A stretch of DNA of 64,000 bases, taken from the NCBI GenBank assembly GCA_019744775.1, contig JAIETZ010000002.1, positions 558,001-622,000 on the forward strand, given 5' to 3'. Each line of letters opens with the position of its first letter. Positions within the stretch are counted from its first letter, which is position 1. Below the pieces are notes generated by a model that saw only the letters and a list, made by a program, of their open reading frames with translations, had not been told where the DNA came from and did not search any database. Source of the DNA: Candidatus Obscuribacterales bacterium. GTDB taxonomy: Bacteria > Cyanobacteriota > Vampirovibrionia > Obscuribacterales > Obscuribacteraceae. Below are positions 7,626 to 15,428 of the stretch, piece after piece. Both the position numbers and the translations under genes were made by a program.

Positions 7626-8312
7626 ATGAACTACCTTGATGGATTCAAATCCTGTCCACTGTGCAGCGGAGCTTTAGAGCAAAAACAAATAGAAGAAGAC
7701 AAATCACGTCCAGTTTGTGCACACTGCGGATGGATTCACTGGGGAAATCCAGTTCCAACAGCTTCCGCTGTAATTCCATTCAATGGCGGCGTGATATTGG
7801 CTAAACGCAAGAAGCCACCGCAAGAAGGTTTTTGGGCGCTCGCCGGTGGACACGTCGAGAATGGCGAAAGTCCAAAGGACACTGTTGTAAGAGAAATAAA
7901 AGAAGAAACCAATCTCGACGTGAAAGTCATCTGCGAGATAGGTGATGCATTCACAACGGACAGCAATCACTTAGTTTTCTTCTATCTGGTCGAAGTACTC
8001 GGCGGAGAAATGCAAGCCGGAGATGATGCCGATGAATTAGCAGTCTTCACTCTTGATACCCTACCTGAAAACATTGCTTGGACTCATCACCGGGAAGCAA
8101 TTGAGAGTTTCTATGCAGGACGTAATTTACGCCCTAGCAACCCTCAGCTACCTTCGCCACAAAGCGATTCAAATAGTCAAAGAGATAAGCACTGCCAGTT
8201 AAATGACGCGGACCAATACTACCATCCGTCTCCAGCGATAGTTTTCTGGGGCTGTGTCATTTATACGGCGCTCTATCTCGGACTCTGTCTTCTCATTCGC
8301 TTCGGACACTAA
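7626..8312 (+). CDS. Nudix hydrolase with N-terminal zinc ribbon and C-terminal membrane helix
   Basis: Hydrolyses a nucleoside diphosphate linked to another moiety; the substrate is not defined. A zinc ribbon (CPLC at 10-13, CAHC at 31-34) is followed by HWGNPVPTASAVI and the Nudix box, starting at G75 (GGHVENGES, then REIKEETNL), with Glu ligands intact but the usual Gly after EET replaced by Asn. Zn-ribbon Nudix proteins resemble NADH pyrophosphatase. After residue ~140 there is a Ser/Gln/Asn-rich linker and a C-terminal hydrophobic helix (about 203-224), unusual for this family and suggesting a membrane tail anchor. GAGG precedes ATG 7626. Confidence 0.9.
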   Translation: MNYLDGFKSCPLCSGALEQKQIEEDKSRPVCAHCGWIHWGNPVPTASAVIPFNGGVILAKRKKPPQEGFWALAGGHVENGESPKDTVVREIKEETNLDVKVICEIGDAFTTDSNHLVFFYLVEVLGGEMQAGDDADELAVFTLDTLPENIAWTHHREAIESFYAGRNLRPSNPQLPSPQSDSNSQRDKHCQLNDADQYYHPSPAIVFWGCVIYTALYLGLCLLIRFGH

Positions 8313-8363
8313 TCAAATCATTCATCAATTTCATAACCATCATTGTCAGACGAGGTATCTGTC

Positions 8364-8909
8364 ATGTTTAACTCGGAAAAAATGCGCAAAGCCATGGTCG
8401 TAGTTATGTTTATCGAATTGCTTATTTTGCTTGGACTTCTAGCCAACGATCACATCCAAGCCGAGAATCAATTGCGACAGCAAGTGCACAAACTTACCGC
8501 GCAAATTGCAACACTTACGCAAGAACAACAAAAGACAGTTTCTGAACTGACAACTGTAAAACATCAAGTTCAAACACTGTCGAATGAAAACGCCGTTCTC
8601 AAAGAAGAGAACAAAGCAGTCAAGTCTCAAACGGCCACTCTTCAAACAGACGTACAAAAGCTGAAGAAGTGCTGCTCAGAAAAGACATCGTGCAAATCGA
8701 AATGCAAGTCCAGATGTAAATCAGACCCCGGCAAATCAAAATGCAAAGAGAAGTCCGGCTGCGGCAACGCATGCAAATGTCCGCAAGACAACCCAACCAA
8801 GAAACCTGAATGCGGCAACGACAACGGCACCACAAGTCCTCCTGCCATGCATCAGGTCGAAGTGTATTATGGCGCTGAGAAAGTAATCATCGCTGTGCCC
8901 AGTCAATAG
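8364..8909 (+). CDS. membrane-anchored coiled-coil protein with Cys/Lys-rich segment
   Basis: Unrecognised 181 aa protein with four clear zones: an N-terminal transmembrane helix (VVVMFIELLILLGLLA), a long coiled coil rich in Gln/Glu/Leu (residues ~30-105), a cysteine/lysine-rich stretch with about ten Cys in forty residues (repeats of CKSKCK type, then CGNACKC), and a short beta-like tail (HQVEVYYGAEKVIIAV). The cysteine stretch resembles metallothioneins in composition, so metal binding or disulphide crosslinking is possible. ATG 8364 has GAGG upstream; seven codons of open frame before it lack a site. Confidence 0.78.
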   Translation: MFNSEKMRKAMVVVMFIELLILLGLLANDHIQAENQLRQQVHKLTAQIATLTQEQQKTVSELTTVKHQVQTLSNENAVLKEENKAVKSQTATLQTDVQKLKKCCSEKTSCKSKCKSRCKSDPGKSKCKEKSGCGNACKCPQDNPTKKPECGNDNGTTSPPAMHQVEVYYGAEKVIIAVPSQ

Positions 8910-8931
8910 CACCCTCTTAGTCATTTGCTTT

Positions 8932-8954
8932 GTAGGGGCGCATTGCATGCGTCC
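8932..8954 (+). repeat. repeat family B, copy 1
   Basis: GTAGGGGCGCATTGCATGC followed by GTCC, with one change from the consensus GCCC ending. It lies in the gap between the coiled-coil gene and the gene at 8994. Confidence 0.85.
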
Positions 8955-8993
8955 TTGCCGACGAATGACCAGCCCACACAGGAGGAAACAGTC

Positions 8994-9395
8994 ATGTCCA
9001 ATTCTTCCAAGGAGATGCTCACTTTCACAAAAGAGCAAGCAAGACTCACCGTTATGTCCATCGCTCCCACTGGGCGGCTGATACGGCTTGATGAGTTTAT
9101 GGACGACCTGGACGCTCGCATTTGCGGTGCCATCCGTCGCGAAAACTACATACCGACCGTTGCAGAAATGTCCGAAGAACAAAGTCGTACTATCGTGCAG
9201 GGCATTCTCTTCGGACAAGACCTAGACAATCTCACGGCATGTCCGTGCGGCAGCCCGTGCTCGTTCGGACAGCAGCTGACGACTCTGTGGGAGGAACCGC
9301 ATTCGGTTCATGCCGCGGAAATAGTTGAGCACTACCTCAAGCAGGCTGCCTACTTGGAGCAGATGGCTATAGCCAACCGCATCATCATCACTTAA
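8994..9395 (+). CDS. hypothetical protein with small Cys motif (133 aa)
   Basis: Unrecognised. AGGAGG lies 8 bases before ATG 8994; open frame upstream runs through a dispersed repeat and is not counted. The protein is mostly helical with a CPCGSPC motif near residue 80, which may bind metal or form a disulphide. No signal peptide. The next gene starts 17 bases after the stop, suggesting one transcript. Confidence 0.75.
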   Translation: MSNSSKEMLTFTKEQARLTVMSIAPTGRLIRLDEFMDDLDARICGAIRRENYIPTVAEMSEEQSRTIVQGILFGQDLDNLTACPCGSPCSFGQQLTTLWEEPHSVHAAEIVEHYLKQAAYLEQMAIANRIIIT

Positions 9396-9412
9396 CGCGC
9401 AGGTATTTCATC

Positions 9413-9922
9413 ATGAATGACCAAGAACCTGAACCAATCACCTATAGCGAAAAGACCCCCTTCTACAAAACAGCTTTGCCGGCGCCAGTTATGCCTGAGG
9501 GACTTACAACGATCCTCTGGGCTCACTACATCGAGAGCATCGGCATACTTTACCTGGCTATGTCGAATTTTCCCGAGCCGCTCCAGACGATTTGCACGGC
9601 TCTCAATGTCGATTTCGATGATCTCAAACAAGCGATTACGGATCGCTTGTCAGCGAAATTTCTGACAGAGGCAAATGCAAGTCGTGAAGAATACGCGCTC
9701 ATTCTCAATCCACAGATGCAGAAGCTTACTCGCTACTCTGAATACTGCGATTTGTTCGCCGTGCCGGGCGTCATTGGATTACGCGAATACGAGCATGTGA
9801 CCAACGGTAAATCGTTGGCTGTCTACATAAGTTTGTCCAGATCGGATGCCCGGACAGCTTTGTTGTTACCCGCAGTCCATCCAAAGACTGGGCTACCCGT
9901 CGATTTGATCCACGAGCACTGA
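9413..9922 (+). CDS. hypothetical protein (169 aa)
   Basis: Unrecognised soluble protein. CAGG precedes ATG 9413. An N-terminal proline-rich segment (FYKTALPAPVMPEG) leads into a helical domain. The C-terminal part (GKSLAVYISLSRSDARTALLLPA) looks like strand-helix. It sits directly before the Dyp peroxidase gene (45 bp gap) and could be a partner, but encapsulin, the usual Dyp partner, is not recognisable in it. Confidence 0.7.
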   Translation: MNDQEPEPITYSEKTPFYKTALPAPVMPEGLTTILWAHYIESIGILYLAMSNFPEPLQTICTALNVDFDDLKQAITDRLSAKFLTEANASREEYALILNPQMQKLTRYSEYCDLFAVPGVIGLREYEHVTNGKSLAVYISLSRSDARTALLLPAVHPKTGLPVDLIHEH

Positions 9923-9967
9923 CCACCATGCGGTCGTGCCCGTTCTTAGTTATATAAGGAGCACACC

Positions 9968-11599
9968 ATGTCACGCACTTCCCTTTTGAACAGACTGGCA
10001 TCATTTGCAAACACGTTAAAACAATTCGTTCGCAAAATAGTGCCTATCTGCCCAGTCAAACTCTTAGGTAGTTTGTTTAAACACCAAGCAAAGTCACATC
10101 CACTTGAATCAGTTCTCAATGCAAAGACTCCTCCATCAGAGGACAATCCCCTTTTACAAGATTTGCTCGACGACCTGCAGGCAAATATCCTCACTGGTCA
10201 CGGACGTACCTTTGCCCGTCACATCTTCTTGCGCTTCAAGCCAGGCAGTCAGCTAGACGCCAGAATTTGGATTGCCGAACTAGCCAAGCACAACCTGACG
10301 AGCGCCAAGCAACAGTCACAACAAGCACGATCGTACAGGTCGCTTGGATTTGATGGCGGCATTTTTGCTCATCTTGCACTATCCAACGACGGTTACGAAT
10401 ATCTCGGCGTGCCGACTGAAAAGAGACCGGTACCGTCTAATCCACAAAAGAGAGGCGACGAAATTGGCTACACCAACGTCTTTGCCGATGGCATGAAGTC
10501 GCGACAGGACGACTTGCTTGATCCGCCAGTCGATACTTGGGACAGCGGATACCAACAAGCAATTCATGCTATGGTAATTCTGGCATCCAACAATGAACGA
10601 TCTCTTGATCGCGCTGAAGGCAACCTCATACAGTCGGTAGAGCCGATTGCGGAAGTCTGTGCTCGCGAAGTGGGCAAGGTTTTGTATCGTGAATTCCAAC
10701 TGGAAGGCGGTAACCAGACACTACCCGTTGAACACTTCGGCAACGTCGATGGACTCAGCCAGCCATGCTTTTTTGCTGAACAACTCGAACGCGGCAATCG
10801 CAACTTTGACAGCGCAGCACATCTGTCGCTAGTACTTGTTCAAGATCCAATGGGAAATGACCAGAACAGCTTCGGCAGTTTTCTGGCATTCCGCAAGCTT
10901 GAACAAAACGTCAAAGGTTTTGACGCAACTCTCGAAGCATTAGCTAATGAAATTTGCATGAGCAAGTCGCTTGTAAGCGCCATGGCAATTGGTCGATTCC
11001 AGGACGGCACACCTGTTGTAGAAAGTGACAAGGCGGGCAAAGGTCCTGGAAACAACGCCTTCGATTTCAACGACGATCGAAGCGGACTGCGCTGTCCATT
11101 TCAGTCGCATATTCGCAAGACAAACCCCCGTGGTGAGTCTGTTAGCGATAACGCCGGACTGGACAAAACACTCGAACAAGAGCGCGGTCACCGTATAGCC
11201 AGACGCGGCATTACTTACGGCGGCAACCTCTCCGACTTCAACAACCCGGACTCACTTCCGGAAAAAGGCGTCGGACTTTTGTTCATGTGCTACCAGAGTG
11301 ACCCCGTTGAGCAATTCGAATTCATTCAGAGACGCTGGAGTAACAATCCCTACTTCGTCAAACCGATGTTGGAAAAGGACTCAAACTACGACGTTACAGG
11401 ACTCGATCCACTTGTCGGACAAAAGCACCCGACGGCCAAAGGCGCGGCTAAAGCTCCCGCCAATTGGCCAATCGCCTGGGATCGTCCAACACGCAAGGTC
11501 AAAACTGAACTGAGCGGCTTCATAACCATGAAAGGCGGTGAGTATTTCTTCTCACCAAGCCTGAGCGGTTTGAGAAGCCTGTCCAACACAAACACATAA
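9968..11599 (+). CDS. Dyp-type heme peroxidase
   Basis: A dye-decolorising peroxidase, using hydrogen peroxide and heme to oxidise organic substrates. The distal motif GNVDG is at residues 258-262, with Asp 261 as catalytic residue. The proximal heme ligand is predicted as His 381 in CPFQSHIRKTNPR, and RRGITYGG follows. At 543 aa it is longer than bacterial A/B types and closer to the larger C/D classes; the first ~60 residues are a basic extension without a clear signal peptide. AAGGAG precedes ATG 9968. The next gene follows after 14 bases. The physiological substrate is unknown. Confidence 0.93.
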   Translation: MSRTSLLNRLASFANTLKQFVRKIVPICPVKLLGSLFKHQAKSHPLESVLNAKTPPSEDNPLLQDLLDDLQANILTGHGRTFARHIFLRFKPGSQLDARIWIAELAKHNLTSAKQQSQQARSYRSLGFDGGIFAHLALSNDGYEYLGVPTEKRPVPSNPQKRGDEIGYTNVFADGMKSRQDDLLDPPVDTWDSGYQQAIHAMVILASNNERSLDRAEGNLIQSVEPIAEVCAREVGKVLYREFQLEGGNQTLPVEHFGNVDGLSQPCFFAEQLERGNRNFDSAAHLSLVLVQDPMGNDQNSFGSFLAFRKLEQNVKGFDATLEALANEICMSKSLVSAMAIGRFQDGTPVVESDKAGKGPGNNAFDFNDDRSGLRCPFQSHIRKTNPRGESVSDNAGLDKTLEQERGHRIARRGITYGGNLSDFNNPDSLPEKGVGLLFMCYQSDPVEQFEFIQRRWSNNPYFVKPMLEKDSNYDVTGLDPLVGQKHPTAKGAAKAPANWPIAWDRPTRKVKTELSGFITMKGGEYFFSPSLSGLRSLSNTNT

Positions 11600-11613
11600 C
11601 CAGAGGTAATCGA

Positions 11614-12282
11614 ATGGACGAAAACTCACAACGCGTAATCATCCAGATAGAAAAACGCGGGATGAATTTCTCTCATCGCGATGCACTTGAAGTTCTCAAA
11701 ACAATCGAGACTTTCATTCCGGACAAGCCAGTCAAATCCGTTGGCGGATACTGCAACTTCTCCTTTCGAGGAGTTGCAACGGGTGACATCCAACTCCAAG
11801 AAGGCGTGCGCATCTACGACAACGAAGATATCGATCTAACCGATCCGACAAACTTCGCCCGTATAGTTCAAGAGGAATTGACCACACGTAAATCCGGGTT
11901 GTTACTCACAAGTAAAACACGGGAAGAAATCGACGATCAATTCTTTTTCGAGAAAATGGCGCGAATCAAAGCCAAGGCAATAAAAGAAGGCAAAAGCCAT
12001 GTCACGATCGCCGGCATCGGTAATTGGGAAATGATTTATAAAGCGTACGGCAAGAAAGCTTCATGGGTAGAACGCTTGCTAGCACACCACTTTGAGGAAG
12101 CTCGAGTGCATCTCATCGCCAACTATGCACTCAACGATTGGCACAAGTCACTCCGTCGCTACTTCAGAAAGGCAGGCGAACACTTCGTGCCGCAGTATAC
12201 AGAAGAAACATTTCTAGCCGATTACGGACACAAGCAAGAGGAAATTACCTTGGTAGGTTATTCGCTGGTGTTGAAATTCTAG
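11614..12282 (+). CDS. hypothetical protein (222 aa)
   Basis: Unrecognised. AGAGG precedes ATG 11614, 14 bases after the Dyp peroxidase stop. Two parts can be seen: residues 1-100, mixed alpha/beta with VIIQIEKRGMNFSHRDALEVL, and a basic helical half rich in Lys/His/Trp (KAYGKKASWVERLLAHHFEEAR). No catalytic motif is recognisable. Confidence 0.72.
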   Translation: MDENSQRVIIQIEKRGMNFSHRDALEVLKTIETFIPDKPVKSVGGYCNFSFRGVATGDIQLQEGVRIYDNEDIDLTDPTNFARIVQEELTTRKSGLLLTSKTREEIDDQFFFEKMARIKAKAIKEGKSHVTIAGIGNWEMIYKAYGKKASWVERLLAHHFEEARVHLIANYALNDWHKSLRRYFRKAGEHFVPQYTEETFLADYGHKQEEITLVGYSLVLKF

Positions 12283-12312
12283 TAGTTCAATTGATTTAGC
12301 CAGGAGGCTAAC

Positions 12313-12930
12313 ATGAAAAGTTCATATGCATTCATCGAGACCAGTCCAGACGTAGAAGCGGCTTGGACTGTCATTAACCAATCAAACGGAAACGCGGTAG
12401 AAAGGCTAGAAGGAATGACGGCTCTTGTAAGAAACAACCTCGGATTAGCTGAGCTAAAAAACCAAACAGCTCAGCTAACGTTCATTGCATTGCGAGAGTT
12501 AAACGAGATGAAGACCACTGCAGGAGTTCAGACTGATGGGACAAACAAGATCAACGAAACATTCGACAAGAAAGTCTCAGAGTTGTTTGCTCTCATCGAC
12601 CTAGAAATTAGCTATTGCGATAAGAACATCAAGTTCGCCTCGGATGAGCTTGAGTTACCGGCAGCCAACCAATACAACCGATGGCGCCTATCGCGCGTGC
12701 AATTGTTTGCTACACAGGCTCTGTCCTACAGCAAGTCTTGGTCAACCAAGCAGGGACAAATGTACAAAGGCAGATTGCTCGCCCTTCAGAAAATCACCGA
12801 ATCCTTAGTTCGTTTTGACACTGCGCAAAAAACATTTCTCAAGTCACTGGAAGCGGACACAAAAGCTGTGACCAAGAAGTCTTTAGCCCAAAAGCCAAAA
12901 GTGGTTAAACGCAGAGTCACTCCAGACTAA
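12313..12930 (+). CDS. hypothetical helical protein (205 aa)
   Basis: Unrecognised, almost entirely helical, with heptad-like spacing in KINETFDKKVSELFALIDLE and a lysine-rich C-terminus (KPKVVKRRV). CAGGAGG precedes ATG 12313. No membrane segment. The basic tail and helical body would fit a structural or nucleic-acid-associated protein, but nothing specific supports this. Confidence 0.72.
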   Translation: MKSSYAFIETSPDVEAAWTVINQSNGNAVERLEGMTALVRNNLGLAELKNQTAQLTFIALRELNEMKTTAGVQTDGTNKINETFDKKVSELFALIDLEISYCDKNIKFASDELELPAANQYNRWRLSRVQLFATQALSYSKSWSTKQGQMYKGRLLALQKITESLVRFDTAQKTFLKSLEADTKAVTKKSLAQKPKVVKRRVTPD

Positions 12931-12942
12931 AAATTACACACT

Positions 12943-12989
12943 GCAGGAAGATTTGTGCCCGACTGCATGTCTGGCGCAGATCTTCCTGC
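12943..12989 (+). promoter_or_regulatory. long stem-loop directly upstream of the PIN-domain gene
   Basis: A 17 bp near-perfect stem (GCAGGAAGAT-T-TGTGCC paired with GGCGCA-G-ATCTTCCTGC, two G-T pairs), one mismatch, then GAC/GTC closing a TGCAT loop. It is followed not by a T-tract but by CACATAAAAGGAGG, the ribosome site of the PIN gene. It does not look like a terminator; it could be a leader structure or an RNase III-type processing site. Confidence 0.7.
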
Positions 12990-13012
12990 GCACATAAAAG
13001 GAGGTAACAGCT

Positions 13013-13522
13013 ATGTTAGCCCCCGGCAGCACCGCATTCGTCGATACGAACGTGTTAGTTGAAGCGCTGCTTGTGAAAACCATGTCAGCGCTTGCCATTA
13101 TGGATTTAGCCGCTTCAGAACAACTCGTCTTGGTCACATGTGAAATGGTCAGGCATGAATTCGACAAGGAAATTTTGAAGCGTGCATCACGTGATGGCGA
13201 AACCCTGGACGCATTGCTCACAGCCCGACAAGAGCTTGTGACGAGAGTTGGACTTAAAGTACATCCAAATGCACCAGATGACATGGTTTTGGCCGCTTGG
13301 CGCATGCTGTTACCGACAGTCCGCCATGCCGCTGACATTCCAGTCATTGCAGCAGCAATAGAAGTAAGACCTCATCTGATTCTTTCAGGTAACAGGAAAC
13401 ACTTCAATAACAGAGCAGCGATAAAAATTGGCATCCCAATCTTCTCTTGCGGCGAATTGCTCGATCGCATGACTCCACAGGGAATCAAATTGAAATCGCT
13501 CTTTGAAGACGACAAACCATGA
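13013..13522 (+). CDS. PIN-domain protein (putative ribonuclease)
   Basis: A 169 aa PIN-fold protein. The N-terminal FVDTNVLVEALL motif supplies the first acidic residue (Asp 11), EMVRHEFDKE the second, and the later DIPVIAAAIE and ILSGNRKHF match the C-terminal PIN strand region. AAAGGAGG gives a strong ribosome site. No antitoxin gene lies upstream, where a stem-loop occurs instead; the gene downstream is a thioredoxin. It is therefore an orphan PIN protein, either a solitary VapC-like toxin or an RNA-processing factor. Confidence 0.82.
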   Translation: MLAPGSTAFVDTNVLVEALLVKTMSALAIMDLAASEQLVLVTCEMVRHEFDKEILKRASRDGETLDALLTARQELVTRVGLKVHPNAPDDMVLAAWRMLLPTVRHAADIPVIAAAIEVRPHLILSGNRKHFNNRAAIKIGIPIFSCGELLDRMTPQGIKLKSLFEDDKP

Positions 13523-13544
13523 AACTCAAAGAGAGGTAACAACC

Positions 13545-14003
13545 ATGAGAGTCATTCCCTTAAATTCAGACAACTTCGACGAGAAGATAATAAACAGCGA
13601 CACATTAGCAATTGTGACATTCTATGCCGATTGGTGTGGTCCCTGTGGAGGCTTTAAGCCGAAGCTGTATTCACTTGCCCAAGAACTGGGTGATGCCGCA
13701 GTCGTCGGAAAAGTCGATGTGGATGCCGAGCCGCAGCTATCGAAACGCTTCGATGTTAACGGCGTCCCTAACACGGTAATCTTCGCGTCGGGCAAAGTGA
13801 TTCATCGTATCACCGGCAATGTGCCATACGACCACTTGAAGGCGACGATTCTAAAGCATGTACCCAGCGACCGTAACATCGGCTTGCGACAATCGCCGGC
13901 TCCTGAAACCAAAGAAGAAAAGGCATCAGTGCTTTCTAGCTTATTGAAGACACTACGAAATGGACTGAAATCCGTCTTCTCCCTCTTTCGCAAGAACAAA
14001 TGA
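13545..14003 (+). CDS. thioredoxin-like protein with C-terminal extension
   Basis: Thiol-disulphide oxidoreductase. Active site WCGPC (Cys 31 and 34), the cis-proline in GVPN (Pro 75, with Asn instead of the usual Thr after it), and the AEPQLSKRFDVNGVP strand are all present. The thioredoxin fold ends near residue 108; 40 extra residues follow, with a Lys/Leu-rich amphipathic helix at the end (LKTLRNGLKSVFSLFRKNK) that could associate with membrane. GAGG precedes ATG 13545, which is 22 bases after the PIN gene stop. A terminator follows. Confidence 0.92.
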   Translation: MRVIPLNSDNFDEKIINSDTLAIVTFYADWCGPCGGFKPKLYSLAQELGDAAVVGKVDVDAEPQLSKRFDVNGVPNTVIFASGKVIHRITGNVPYDHLKATILKHVPSDRNIGLRQSPAPETKEEKASVLSSLLKTLRNGLKSVFSLFRKNK

Positions 14004-14023
14004 CGAATAACAAACCGCACAAA

Positions 14024-14063
14024 GAAAGGTCAGACTCGCTTCGAGATTTGACCTTTCCTTTTT
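14024..14063 (+). terminator. intrinsic terminator after the thioredoxin gene
   Basis: Stem GAAAGGTCA / TGACCTTTC (9 bp) around a 16-base loop, followed by CTTTTT. It ends the 0.7-14 kb plus-strand series and faces the convergent punA gene. Confidence 0.85.
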
Positions 14064-14118
14064 CAACGATTCTACTATCCCATTTAGGACGTCCTTCTGA
14101 GTGACGATACCGGGCTAG

Positions 14119-14937
14119 TTAAGACGCGATCGCTTTGCGTAACAGTAAGTCTAAACGCTCTGACGCTTCTTTGGCGGCGCGCAAGACTTCTTCGTGTCCT
14201 TCCAATACAACATCGTCGGTCCAGACATTCGTAATGACAGATACGGCTGCTGCTTCTGTTTTAGTACCTTTGACAGTCTGCAATTCTGGCACAGTCGACA
14301 TACCAACAGCATCACAATTCAATTTACGCAGCATTTTGATTTCTGCAATTGTCTCATAAGTTGGTCCGAGCAATCCGGCATATGTGCCTTTACGCATCTG
14401 GCGAAATTTGCCGTTTTGCGACGCAAGCTCATCGCCGATTTGTTGCAACTTCGAGGAAATGGTCGACTTGTGTTCCTGTGAAGGCTGCGAAACAGCAGGC
14501 ATCAGACCTGTTTCTGATAGTTTCGGATTGAGGTGATCGCGATAGGAAGTTATATGCATCAAGTCACCAACACGAAATTCCGTATTGATTCCACCAGCTG
14601 CATTGGTCAAGATAAGAGTCGGTACTCCCCATTCAATCATTGCGCGTGCCGGCAATGTGACTGTTTCCCAATCATGTCCTTCGTATAAGTGAAAGCGACC
14701 ACGCATGACGGCAACAACTTTGCCATCTACTTTGCCGATAGTTACAGAGCCACTGTGTCCAGCGACAGATGGCGATACGCCAAAGACTTCCTGAAAAGGA
14801 TATGACTTTTCATCGTCCAAATTCTCGAGGACATTGACACCGGAACCAAGCACAATTGCAACTGAAGGTGTCACCAGAGATGCGTTACGCAGGTGAGCTA
14901 CTACTTCTGTCGAAGACTTTGGTTTATGCGCGGACAT
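14119..14937 (-). CDS. punA: purine nucleoside phosphorylase
   Basis: Phosphorolysis of purine (2'-deoxy)ribonucleosides to base and (deoxy)ribose-1-phosphate. This is the trimeric PNP type: GSG at 31-33, RFHLYEGH at 81-88, NAAGG at 112-116, GPTYET at 191-196 and GMSTVPE at 212-218 are all intact, with Asn 237 in the ITN motif for base recognition. The length of 272 aa is standard. AAGGAG precedes ATG 14937. It is the last gene of a deoB - PNP-like - punA unit, so the ribose-1-phosphate it makes can be passed to phosphopentomutase. Confidence 0.95.
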   Translation of the reverse strand: MSAHKPKSSTEVVAHLRNASLVTPSVAIVLGSGVNVLENLDDEKSYPFQEVFGVSPSVAGHSGSVTIGKVDGKVVAVMRGRFHLYEGHDWETVTLPARAMIEWGVPTLILTNAAGGINTEFRVGDLMHITSYRDHLNPKLSETGLMPAVSQPSQEHKSTISSKLQQIGDELASQNGKFRQMRKGTYAGLLGPTYETIAEIKMLRKLNCDAVGMSTVPELQTVKGTKTEAAAVSVITNVWTDDVVLEGHEEVLRAAKEASERLDLLLRKAIAS

Positions 14938-14949
14938 AAATTCTCCTTT

Positions 14950-15420
14950 TTAACCTAATTTTGCCGCAATTGGTGCAGCGTCAACGCCATCCGGCACCAC
15001 AAGGCCAACGACGCGCTTGTGGCTATGTGCGGCAATAATCATTGCCGGCACCAGGTTGTAGCAACAAACTTCACATCCAAAAGTGCGCAATAGTTCAAGG
15101 TCTTTGGCAGACGGTGCATAACCTGGCTTTAGTCCGGCGGCAATTCCCACAGAAATACCATTCGCTTTGTCGGTCATGTAAATATCTTGAACAGCAGGAA
15201 AACGCTCACCGCAAGGATCATTAGGCCCAACAAGCGGATTGCCACCCGTGAGGTTGATGTGATCGCTGACTATAAACGGCTCACTCTTTTGGAAACCCGT
15301 GCCTTTGTCGACTATGACAAAGACTTTCTCATCACTATTGCGAATGAGTTTCACAACCTCATCGCTAAATTTGTCGAATTGCTTAGAACCAGGAACGGTT
15401 CCGCTGAAGTCAATAATCAC
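14950..15420 (-). CDS. degenerate purine nucleoside phosphorylase paralog (156 aa)
   Basis: Residues 52-68 (SDHINLTGGNPLVGPND) match the PNP segment that follows the phosphate-binding half, and the later part aligns by eye with the PNP C-terminal half. The catalytic signatures are altered: the GPxYET position reads KPGYAPS (98-104) and GMSTVPE reads CYNLVPA (120-126). The N-terminal ~100 residues of PNP, with the GSG, RxHxYEGH and NAAGG motifs, are replaced by about 45 unrelated ones. It cannot be a normal PNP. The frame is fully open, with AGGAGG close to a GTG start, between deoB (8 bp gap) and punA (12 bp gap), so it is probably expressed, perhaps as a partner or regulator of PunA. Confidence 0.78.
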   Translation of the reverse strand: MIIDFSGTVPGSKQFDKFSDEVVKLIRNSDEKVFVIVDKGTGFQKSEPFIVSDHINLTGGNPLVGPNDPCGERFPAVQDIYMTDKANGISVGIAAGLKPGYAPSAKDLELLRTFGCEVCCYNLVPAMIIAAHSHKRVVGLVVPDGVDAAPIAAKLG

Positions 15421-15428
15421 GTACCCTC

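Noticed and set aside
13503-13544. Earlier ATG for the thioredoxin gene
   Set aside because: It lies within the PIN gene and has no ribosome site; ATG 13545 has GAGG eight bases upstream and gives a normal thioredoxin N-terminus.
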